A stretch of DNA of 64,000 nt from Paracoccus versutus (GTDB lineage: Bacteria > Pseudomonadota > Alphaproteobacteria > Rhodobacterales > Rhodobacteraceae), in assembly GCF_000763885.1 (NCBI RefSeq), contig NZ_JRKO01000023.1, forward strand, positions 20,676 through 84,675, written 5' to 3'. The notes under the pieces are model-generated. The model did not search any database, was not told the DNA's origin, and saw only the letters and a list, made by a program, of their open reading frames with translations. Shown here in pieces: positions 7,887 through 14,409 of this stretch; within the stretch, counting starts at the first letter, position 1; every line of letters begins with the position of its first letter. A program made the translations under genes and the position numbers.

Positions 7887-9152
7887 TCACGCCTGACGGC
7901 GGGCCTGCAACCATGCGCGATAGCGGCGGCTGCGCCAAGCGGTCCTGACCTGGTCGAGGACCGCCACGCCGGGCGCCCAGGCGCGGGGCGTCGGTGCCTT
8001 GCCCGCGCCCATGCGGCGCAGTTGCAGCTTGGCCAGCGCCATGGTGGCGAGGCTCGCCAGCGGGCGGCTTTTCCAGCGCACCCCTGGCACCTCGGCCACC
8101 GCCTCGCCCGCGCGCCAGCGGTTCGGCAGGTCGGGCGCCCAGGCCAGCGCCTGCGCAAGGCCGACCATGGCCACGCCGGGGCGGCCGTCATCGGGGGCCA
8201 GCGCGGCCTCGGCCGTGGCGCGGCGGCGGATGCCGCCCGTGACCAGCACCGGCATATGCGCCACCGCCACCACGTCGCGGGCGAAATCGACGAAATAGGC
8301 CTCGCGCGCCACGGTGCTGGCGGCGGCGGGGCGGCCATGCATGGCCGGGCTTTCGTAGCTGCCGCCCGATAGCTCGACCAGGTCGACGGGCAGGTCGTTC
8401 AGCATCCGCACCACGGCGACCGCATCCTCGGCCCCGAACCCGCCCTTCTGGAAATCCGAGGAGTTCAGCTTGCCCCCCAGTCCGAAGCCGGGCGAAACCC
8501 GCGCGCGCACCGCCCGGACGATCTCGACCAGCAGCCGGGCGCGGTTCTCCAGGCTGCCGCCCCATTCGTCGGTCCGCAGGTTGGCCAGCGGCGACAGGAA
8601 CTGGCTCAGCAGATAGCCATGCGCGGCATGGATCTGCACCCCGTCGAAGCCCGCCTGTTCGGCCAGCGCGGCGGTCTCGGCAAAGCGGCGGATCACCTCG
8701 GCGATCTCTGCGCCGGTCATGGCGCGGGGCTTGGCGAAGAGACGCGAGGCGCCCTCCATTCGCATCGGCACCGCCGAGGGGGCGATGGCCTCGGGCGTGG
8801 TGCGGGCAAAGACCTGGCGGCCGGGATGGTTGATCTGCATCCAGAGCCGCGCGCCATTCACGCGCCCCGCCGCCGCCCAGTCCTTGAACGGCGCCAGCGG
8901 CTGGCTTGCGTCGAGGATAACCCCGGCAGGCCCCGTCACCGCATCGGGCGCGACCATGACATTGCCGGTGACGATCAGCCCGGCGCCACCCTCGGCCCAT
9001 TGCCGGTAAAGCCGGCCCAGGCGTTCCCCCGGCAGGTGGCGCAGGTCGGCCATGTTCTCCTCCATCGCCGCCTTGGCGATGCGGTTGGGGATGGTCTGGC
9101 CGCTGGGCAGCTGAAGCGGCTGGAACAGCGGGGATTGGGACATATCCGGCAT
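7887..9152 (-). CDS. NADH:flavin oxidoreductase, old yellow enzyme family
   Basis: A 421-residue FMN enzyme; ATG 9152 (protein begins MPDMSQ) follows AAAGGAT. The TIM barrel shows KAAMEEN near the N-terminus, the substrate-binding HAAHGYLLSQFLSPL (about 180-194), then DEWGGSLENRARLL (about 199-212), and the C-terminal phosphate-binding segment LVTGGIRRR. Old yellow enzymes reduce activated C=C bonds of enals, enones, quinones and nitro compounds with NAD(P)H. It lacks the C-terminal FeS/FAD half of the 2,4-dienoyl-CoA reductase type. It is probably co-transcribed with the DJ-1/PfpI gene and controlled by the MerR protein from the overspaced promoter at 9187-9217. Confidence 0.9.
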   Translation of the reverse strand: MPDMSQSPLFQPLQLPSGQTIPNRIAKAAMEENMADLRHLPGERLGRLYRQWAEGGAGLIVTGNVMVAPDAVTGPAGVILDASQPLAPFKDWAAAGRVNGARLWMQINHPGRQVFARTTPEAIAPSAVPMRMEGASRLFAKPRAMTGAEIAEVIRRFAETAALAEQAGFDGVQIHAAHGYLLSQFLSPLANLRTDEWGGSLENRARLLVEIVRAVRARVSPGFGLGGKLNSSDFQKGGFGAEDAVAVVRMLNDLPVDLVELSGGSYESPAMHGRPAAASTVAREAYFVDFARDVVAVAHMPVLVTGGIRRRATAEAALAPDDGRPGVAMVGLAQALAWAPDLPNRWRAGEAVAEVPGVRWKSRPLASLATMALAKLQLRRMGAGKAPTPRAWAPGVAVLDQVRTAWRSRRYRAWLQARRQA

Positions 9153-9186
9153 GCGGCGCGATCCTTTCTTGTCGTGTCGCATCGGG

Positions 9187-9217
9187 ATATAGGGTTTGAA
9201 CCTAGGTTTAAGGTCAA
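9187..9217 (-). promoter_or_regulatory. MerR-type overspaced promoter and operator for the OYE gene
   Basis: On the minus strand TTGACC (9217-9212) and CTATAT (9192-9187) are separated by 19 bases, the long spacer typical of MerR-activated promoters. The spacer centre is the dyad TTAAACCTAGGTTCAA around the perfect palindrome AACCTAGGTT. It lies between the divergent oxidoreductase and MerR genes. Confidence 0.7.
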
Positions 9218-9226
9218 GGGGCCGGA

Positions 9227-9592
9227 ATGAAGATCGGCGAGATCGCGAAAGCGGCGGGGGTGACCACCTCGCGCATCCGCTTCTACGAAAAGCGCGGCAT
9301 CATCGCGCCCGCCGAGCGCGGGCCGAACGGCTATCGGGACTACCCCGAGGAACTGGTCGCGCTTTTGCGTTTCATCGAGCACGCGCAGGGGCTGGGCTTC
9401 ACCCTGCGCGAGATCGCTAGCGTCGAGGTCCGTTCCGGCCCGCATCCGATCTCCTGCGCCGAGGCGATCCGCCTGCTGAGCGCAAAGCGCGATGCGGTGG
9501 ACGCGCTGATCGCCGAGGCGCGGCAACGAAAACGCAGGATCGAGGCGCTGATCGGGGAATTGCAGGCGAGCCAGGCGGGGACCGCGGGATAA
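9227..9592 (+). CDS. MerR-family transcriptional regulator
   Basis: A 121-residue activator with the N-terminal MerR winged helix (MKIGEIAKAAGVTTSRIRFY, residues 1-20, then EKRGIIAP) and a C-terminal dimerising coiled coil (about 80-110). One cysteine (C77, ISCAEA) lies at the start of the coiled coil, where it could act as a redox or electrophile sensor. There is no metal-binding CxxC loop as in ZntR or CueR. It is divergent from the flavin oxidoreductase and PfpI genes, with the overspaced promoter between them. This fits an aldehyde/electrophile-responsive regulator of the NmlR/AdhR kind, though that specificity is inference. Confidence 0.88.
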   Translation: MKIGEIAKAAGVTTSRIRFYEKRGIIAPAERGPNGYRDYPEELVALLRFIEHAQGLGFTLREIASVEVRSGPHPISCAEAIRLLSAKRDAVDALIAEARQRKRRIEALIGELQASQAGTAG

Positions 9593-9756
9593 GGGCGGGG
9601 AGGGCCCTTGGCCCCGTCGGTGTCGAGTGTCGGGCCAAGCCGGCTTGCGATTGCCTGCGACGATCTCGATCGTCCTGCTGTTTACGCAGGGCGGCCGGAT
9701 CGTTGACGAGAATCCGGATCTCGACTCGGTGCGTGAGGCGGAGGTCGGTGTCCCAA

Positions 9757-9978
9757 GGGGGCTGCTGGGAAATGGTGCCTTGGCGGCGATCCGTCGGCTT
9801 CGGCACCGGGACAGGTTCAGAGGAAAGGCTGGCCGCGGTTTCTCGCCTGCGGCGCGGGGCGGCATCTGGGGGCTGTTGGGAAACGCGGTCTCGGCGATGC
9901 GATCCGTCGGCTCAGGCGCGGGGACGGGTGCAGAGGAACGGCTCGCCGCGGGCGGCAGACCGTGGTGCCGAGCGGCGA
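9757..9978. repeat. Imperfect 111-bp direct repeat in a non-coding gap
   Basis: Two adjacent copies begin GGGGGCTGCTGGGAAA (9757) and GGGGGCTGTTGGGAAA (9868). Both continue through CGATCCGTCGGCT, a GGGACnGGTnCAGAGGAA block and GGCTnGCCGCGG, and similarity fades toward the end of each copy. The gap 9593-10131 otherwise holds nothing I recognise; open frames across it look like high-GC chance frames. Confidence 0.7.
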
Positions 9979-10131
9979 TCCCGCGGGCGGCTATGCGGGA
10001 AGGCTGGCGATCCCGGTCGATTTCGCCGCCAGGCGCGGCATGGGCATGGCGCCGCCACCCGGAAACGGCTGAGCCGCGCGGCGCGGGACAGACCCCTTTG
10101 GCCCGGCCGGGCCGGGCACGGCGCGCCTGGA

Positions 10132-10145
10132 TTGATGCGGATCAA
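10132..10145. promoter_or_regulatory. FNR/FnrP-type binding site
   Basis: TTGATGCGGATCAA is a perfect TTGAT-N4-ATCAA palindrome, the consensus for FNR/Anr/FnrP in alphaproteobacteria. It lies 85 bases before the feoA start and fits a class II position for a start near 10186. It implies that the whole feo-fez operon is induced under low oxygen. Confidence 0.8.
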
Positions 10146-10230
10146 GGACGGCAGGGGCGAATCGGGCTAGGATCAAATGATCCGGGCAAGCCGCCGCCAG
10201 CTCGTTTCCTCCTTGCCAACGAGGTCATCC

Positions 10231-10704
10231 ATGTGCGCGGTATCCCTTGACGAAGCCCCGGACGGCGCGCTTGGGGTGCGCGCCATCGAGGCCCCGCCCG
10301 AAGAACAGCTTCGCCTGTCCGATCTTGGCCTGCATGTCGGCTGCCGCCTGCGCGTGGTGCAGCGCAGCGGGGCAGGGCTGCTGGTGTCCATCAACGAGGA
10401 TGCGCGGCTGACGCTGGACCTGGACACCGCGCGGCGGGTCAAGGTGCGGCTGCTGGAACCGGCCATGCCGGCGCTGACGCTTTCCGACCTGGTGCCGGGG
10501 GACAGGGCGCGGATCCTCGGGCTGGGCCATGGCGCCGCAGGCTATCGCCAGCGGCTGATGTCCATGGGCCTGACGCCCGGCGTCGAATTCGCCATCACCC
10601 GCGTCGCGCCCCTTGGCGATCCGGTCGAGATCAGCCTGCGCGGCTTTGCCATGAGCCTGCGCAAGGCCGAGGCCGCCCTTCTGTCGGTGGAGAAGCTGCA
10701 ATGA
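10231..10704 (+). CDS. feoA: FeoA, two FeoA domains fused in tandem
   Basis: A 157-residue protein with two SH3-like FeoA domains. The first (about 10-68) includes LRLSDLGLHVGCRLRVVQRS. The second (about 78-155) includes LVPGDRARILGLGHG and RLMSMGLTPGVEFAITR. FeoA normally is a single domain of about 75-85 residues that assists FeoB at the inner face of the membrane, so this is a fusion or internal duplication. ATG 10231 is chosen because the protein there begins at the first domain; an in-frame start at 10177 would add an unlikely leader. It overlaps feoB by 4 bases (ATGA). The first gene of the operon, preceded by the FNR box. Confidence 0.9.
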   Translation: MCAVSLDEAPDGALGVRAIEAPPEEQLRLSDLGLHVGCRLRVVQRSGAGLLVSINEDARLTLDLDTARRVKVRLLEPAMPALTLSDLVPGDRARILGLGHGAAGYRQRLMSMGLTPGVEFAITRVAPLGDPVEISLRGFAMSLRKAEAALLSVEKLQ

Positions 10705-13019
10705 CCATCGTCATCGGCGTCGTCGGCAACCCCAATTGCGGCAAGAGCACGCTTTTCAACATCCTGACCGGCGCGCGGCAGGAGGTGGGCAACTGGCCCG
10801 GCGTGACGGTCGAGAAAAAGACCGGCCGCTTCCGCCACCAGAACCCGGTCTATGAGCTGGTCGACCTGCCCGGCGTCTATTCGCTGGGCGCGACCGTGCA
10901 GGTGTCCGAGGACGAGCGCGTCGCGCGCGACTTCGTGCTGTCGGGCGCGGCGCAGGTGATCGTCAATATCGTCGATGCTTCGAACCTGGAGCGCAACCTC
11001 TACCTGACCACGCAGCTGCTGGAGATGCAGGTGCCGATCGTGGTCGCGCTGAACATGGTCGACATCGCGGCGCGGCGGGGGCTGGCCATCGACCGGGCGG
11101 GGCTGGAGCGCTCGCTCGGCTGCCCGGTGATCGAGGTCGTGGCCTCGCGCGGGACCGGCATCGAGGCGCTGAAGCGCGCGATCACCGCCGCCCCCGGCCC
11201 AGGCACCGAGCCGCGCTATGCGCCCGAGATCGAGGCCGCCGTCGCCGCGCTGATGCCCCATGCCGGCAGCCGCTGGCGGGCGCTGAAGCTGATCGAGGGC
11301 GACCCGCCGACGCTGGCCGGGACCGGGGGCGAACTGGAATCGCAGATCGCCGCCGCCCGCGACGGGCTGGAGCGCGCGCTGGGCGAGGACAGCGACATCC
11401 TGATCGCCGATGCCCGCTTCGGCTTCGTGACCGGGATCGTCTCTGCGGTGCTGACCCGGCCGCATGACGTCTCGCGCACCATGTCGGACCGGATCGACCG
11501 GGTGGTGCTGAACCGCTGGCTGGGGATCCCGATCTTCCTGGCGATGATGTATCTGATGTTCTTCTTCACCATTTCTATCGGCGGCGCCTTCATCGACTTC
11601 TTCGACATCGCGGTGGGCGCGGTGGCGGTCGACGGCTTCGGCCGGGCTCTGTCCTCGATCGGCCTGCCGGAATGGCTGGTGGTGCTGCTGGCCGACGGGG
11701 TGGGCGGCGGCATCCAGACGGTGGCGACCTTCATCCCGATTATCGCCTTTCTCTACCTGTTCCTGTCGGTGCTGGAGGATTCGGGCTACATGGCGCGGGC
11801 GGCCTTCGTCATGGACCGGGCGATGCGCTTCATCGGCCTGCCGGGAAAAAGCTTCGTGCCGCTGATCGTCGGCTTCGGCTGCAACGTGCCCGCGATCATG
11901 GCCACGCGCACGCTGGAAAGCCGTCGCGACCGGCTGCTGACGGTGATGATGGCGCCCTTCATGTCCTGCGGGGCGCGGCTGCCGGTCTATGCGCTGTTCG
12001 CCGCCGCCTTCTTTCCCGAAACCGGGCAGAACCTGGTCTTCCTGCTATACGTCATCGGCATCGCCGCGGCGGTGCTGACCGGGCTTCTGCTGAAGAACAC
12101 GGTGCTGAAAGGCGATGCCTCGCCCTTCATCATGGAACTGCCGCCCTATCACCTGCCGACCTTCACCACGGTGATCCTGCGCGCCTGGGACCGGCTCAAG
12201 GCCTTCATCGTCAAGGCCGGGCGGGTGATCGTGCCGGTGGTCGTGGTGCTGAATTTCCTCAATTCGGTCGGCACCGACGGCAGCTTCGGCCACCAGGACG
12301 AGACGGATTCGGTCCTTTCCGCCATCGGGCGCGGCATCGTGCCGGTGTTCCGCCCCATGGGCATGACCGACGACAACTGGCCCGCCGCCGTGGGCGTCTT
12401 TACCGGCATCCTGGCGAAAGAGGCCGTGATCGGCACGCTGAACGCGCTTTACACCCAGCTTGGTGTGGCGGAAGCCGGCGGCGAGGCGGCCGAGGAAGAG
12501 GCGCCCGGCATCGGCGAACAGATCGCGACCGCCTTTGCCACCATTCCCGCGAACCTGGCCGATGCCTTCGGCTCGGCCGGCGATCCGCTGGGGATCGACG
12601 TCTCCTATACGGCCGAGGGCGAGGATGCGGTGGCCGAGGAGCTTGAGGTCGCCCCCGCCGCCTTCCGCGCGATGGAGGCGCGTTTCGACGGGCAGGCCGG
12701 CGCCTTCGCCTATCTGCTGATGATCCTGCTCTACATGCCCTGCGTGGCCGCGGTGGGCGCGATCTGGCACGAGGTCGGCTGGCGCTGGACCGCGTTCTCG
12801 GCCGGCTGGACCACGGGTCTGGGCTGGACGGCGGCGACGCTGTTCTACCAGGGCGCGCGCTTCGGCCGCGACCCGGCGCAGGCGACGCTCTGGATCGCCT
12901 TTTGCCTGGCGCTGCTGGCCGGGTCGATGGCCGCGCTTTGGGCGGTGGGCCATTCGGTCGCGCGCAGGCGGCTGCCCGAGCGCCCCCCGCTGCCGGGCCG
13001 GATCGGAGGTGCTGCATGA
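10701..13019 (+). CDS. feoB: FeoB ferrous iron transporter
   Basis: A 772-residue membrane GTPase. The N-terminal G domain shows G1 GNPNCGKST (about 8-16), G3 DLPG (about 55-58) and G4 NMVD (about 116-119). A guanine-dissociation-inhibitor-like helical region follows. The membrane part has two Gate segments: GFGCNVPAIMATRTLESRRD with SCGARLPVYALF, and FTGILAKEAVIGTL with MPCVAAVGA. This is the full-length single-chain form. It imports Fe(II) across the inner membrane, mainly under anoxic conditions. It overlaps feoA and the next gene by ATGA. In this operon it would feed iron to the P1B-type ATPase system at 13266-16479. Confidence 0.96.
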   Translation: MTIVIGVVGNPNCGKSTLFNILTGARQEVGNWPGVTVEKKTGRFRHQNPVYELVDLPGVYSLGATVQVSEDERVARDFVLSGAAQVIVNIVDASNLERNLYLTTQLLEMQVPIVVALNMVDIAARRGLAIDRAGLERSLGCPVIEVVASRGTGIEALKRAITAAPGPGTEPRYAPEIEAAVAALMPHAGSRWRALKLIEGDPPTLAGTGGELESQIAAARDGLERALGEDSDILIADARFGFVTGIVSAVLTRPHDVSRTMSDRIDRVVLNRWLGIPIFLAMMYLMFFFTISIGGAFIDFFDIAVGAVAVDGFGRALSSIGLPEWLVVLLADGVGGGIQTVATFIPIIAFLYLFLSVLEDSGYMARAAFVMDRAMRFIGLPGKSFVPLIVGFGCNVPAIMATRTLESRRDRLLTVMMAPFMSCGARLPVYALFAAAFFPETGQNLVFLLYVIGIAAAVLTGLLLKNTVLKGDASPFIMELPPYHLPTFTTVILRAWDRLKAFIVKAGRVIVPVVVVLNFLNSVGTDGSFGHQDETDSVLSAIGRGIVPVFRPMGMTDDNWPAAVGVFTGILAKEAVIGTLNALYTQLGVAEAGGEAAEEEAPGIGEQIATAFATIPANLADAFGSAGDPLGIDVSYTAEGEDAVAEELEVAPAAFRAMEARFDGQAGAFAYLLMILLYMPCVAAVGAIWHEVGWRWTAFSAGWTTGLGWTAATLFYQGARFGRDPAQATLWIAFCLALLAGSMAALWAVGHSVARRRLPERPPLPGRIGGAA

Positions 13020-13273
13020 CCACGCTGGCCGCCCTTCGCGACTATATGGAGCGCGCGCATCGCGCCAGCCTGACCGACCTGTCCATCGCGCTGGAGACCA
13101 GCCGCGACAACGCCCATGCGATGATGCAGATCTGGGCCGCCAAGGGTCGCGCCCGGCTGGTGGCCGATGCTTGCGGTTCCTGCGGCAAGGGGCCCGTTTG
13201 CTGCACCTGCCCGGTGGCCGAGATGCTGCCCGAGGTCTGGGAATGGATCCCGCGCGAGGTGCCCCATGGCTGA
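13016..13273 (+). CDS. feoC: FeoC-like small winged-helix protein
   Basis: An 85-residue protein overlapping the feoB stop by 4 bases. Residues about 1-50 resemble the FeoC winged helix (LAALRDYMERAHRASLTDLS, with a recognition-helix region around DNAHAMMQIW). A cysteine cluster follows, CGSCGKGPVCC with a further C (about 54-66), in the place where FeoC proteins bind an Fe-S cluster. FeoC is thought to stabilise or regulate FeoB in response to oxygen or iron. The assignment rests on position, size and the Cys loop; sequence similarity to enterobacterial FeoC is weak. Confidence 0.78.
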   Translation: MTTLAALRDYMERAHRASLTDLSIALETSRDNAHAMMQIWAAKGRARLVADACGSCGKGPVCCTCPVAEMLPEVWEWIPREVPHG

Positions 13274-13616
13274 TCCCATGCCCGATCTGGCCCCCTTCCT
13301 GCACCTGCGCCGCCATGTCACCGTGGCCCATCACGTTGCCGGCCGCATCCGGCTGAAGCTGGCGCCCGCGGCGCTCAGGGCCATGCCCTCGGCCGATCCG
13401 GCGCCGTTCCTCGACCTGCTGCGCCGCCTGCCGGTGCGGATCGCGCGGCTCAACCCGGCGGCGCTGTCGGTGGTGGTGGAATACGATCCGCAGGTGATCG
13501 GCGCGGCGGATTGGCAGGTCATCTTGAACGGAGGGGCCGCGGAGATCGCCGCGGCCCTGAATCGCCAGCTTGGGGACGGCGCGTCCCCGCACCAGTCGCA
13601 AAGGAGCATCCCATGA
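13266..13616 (+). CDS. HMA-like small protein of the fez (ferrosome) type, FezC candidate
   Basis: A 116-residue protein overlapping feoC by 8 bases. A beta-strand motif HHVAGRIRLKL (about 21-31) matches HELPGRLRLRL at the N-terminus of the ATPase encoded at 14410, so both carry the same arginine-bearing variant of a heavy-metal-associated (HMA) fold with no CxxC metal site. A later segment, LSVVVEYDPQVIG, fits the remaining HMA strands. In ferrosome operons a small HMA-domain protein accompanies the P1B-6 ATPase. The operon position supports this role; I have not aligned it to a named FezC. Confidence 0.65.
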   Translation: MADPMPDLAPFLHLRRHVTVAHHVAGRIRLKLAPAALRAMPSADPAPFLDLLRRLPVRIARLNPAALSVVVEYDPQVIGAADWQVILNGGAAEIAAALNRQLGDGASPHQSQRSIP

Positions 13617-13918
13617 GCAACGATTATCAATCCGGCCCCGGCCAGCCCCACGGCTGGGGCTATGGCCAGGGGCCGCAGGGCGGACCCTATGGCTATGGTC
13701 CGGGACCGGGACCGCGCCGGGTCGATCTGCTGGACGTGCTGGAGGGGGTGATGCAGGACGGGCTCAGCCTGTCGAACCTCGGCCGGATCGCACGGGCCAG
13801 CGGCTCGAAATTCTGGCTCGGCGCGGCCATCGGCGCCGGCGTGGTGGTCCTGGCCCGCAAGCCGGAACTGCGCGAGGTCGTCTCGCACGTCTTTCACAAG
13901 CCCGGTCAGGAGGGGTGA
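13613..13918 (+). CDS. Small Gly/Tyr-rich protein with one membrane-type helix, fez-associated
   Basis: A 101-residue protein; ATG 13613 follows AAAGGAG and overlaps the previous stop (ATGA). Residues about 5-36 are a Gly/Pro/Tyr/Gln-rich low-complexity arm. Then comes LSNLGRIARASGSKFWLG and a short hydrophobic glycine-patterned helix, AAIGAGVVVL (about 73-82), followed by RKPELREVV. The helix-plus-charged-tail layout recurs in the next gene (GLAVGAGAAWLL then SEPAQRVIM), so the two are paralogous in that part. It probably sits on or in the ferrosome membrane. No biochemical function can be read from the sequence. Confidence 0.7.
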   Translation: MSNDYQSGPGQPHGWGYGQGPQGGPYGYGPGPGPRRVDLLDVLEGVMQDGLSLSNLGRIARASGSKFWLGAAIGAGVVVLARKPELREVVSHVFHKPGQEG

Positions 13919-13920
13919 GC

Positions 13921-14406
13921 ATGTCGAGCAAGGATAACGGCGGGGTGCATTATCACTATCACTTCTACGGCAGCCAGGGCTGGCCGGCGCCCGATCCGGC
14001 CCAGCAAATGGTCCCGCAGCCCCAGCCGCAACCCCAGCCATGGGCCGGCCCGCCGGCCTTTCCCGGCTATCGCGGCCAGCCCGGCCAGCCCGCGCCGGGC
14101 ATGGCCAATCCACACCCGCATCCGCAGGCGGATTCGCTGGTCAAGGGGCTGGCGGTCGGCGCCGGCGCGGCCTGGCTTCTGACCAGCGAGCCGGCGCAGC
14201 GCGTCATCATGCGCACCGCGGTGCAGCTTTGGGCGACGCTGCAGGGCGGGATCGAGGAGTTGAAGGAACGCTATCACGACGCCGAGGCCGAAGCGGCCGC
14301 CGAAGCCCCGGCGACGCCCGAGGCCCCCGCCGAGGCCCCCGCTGAGCCCCAGGCGGCGGTCGATCCCCAGGCCGACCGCAGCGGCCCGCGCCCGGTGAAC
14401 GGCTAG
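13921..14406 (+). CDS. Small His/Pro/Gln-rich membrane-associated protein, fez-associated
   Basis: A 161-residue protein with a strong AGGAGGGG site before ATG 13921. The N-terminal arm (about 9-80) is rich in His, Tyr, Pro and Gln (VHYHYHFYGSQGW, then QPQPQPQPW), which could contact iron or mediate assembly. A glycine-patterned hydrophobic helix, GLAVGAGAAWLL (about 77-88), parallels that of the preceding gene. A helical region GGIEELKERYHDAEAEA (about 110-126) leads into an Ala/Glu/Pro tail. It is one of two related small membrane proteins of the operon, with a plausible structural role in a lipid-bounded iron compartment. Function is inferred. Confidence 0.7.
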   Translation: MSSKDNGGVHYHYHFYGSQGWPAPDPAQQMVPQPQPQPQPWAGPPAFPGYRGQPGQPAPGMANPHPHPQADSLVKGLAVGAGAAWLLTSEPAQRVIMRTAVQLWATLQGGIEELKERYHDAEAEAAAEAPATPEAPAEAPAEPQAAVDPQADRSGPRPVNG

Positions 14407-14409
14407 GCC

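Noticed and set aside
9627..10250. An open frame of about 200 residues in the gap before feoA
   Set aside because: It covers the 111-bp repeat, has an Arg/Gly/Ala-rich sequence with no family signature, and runs past the FNR box into feoA in another frame. It lacks a convincing ribosome site.
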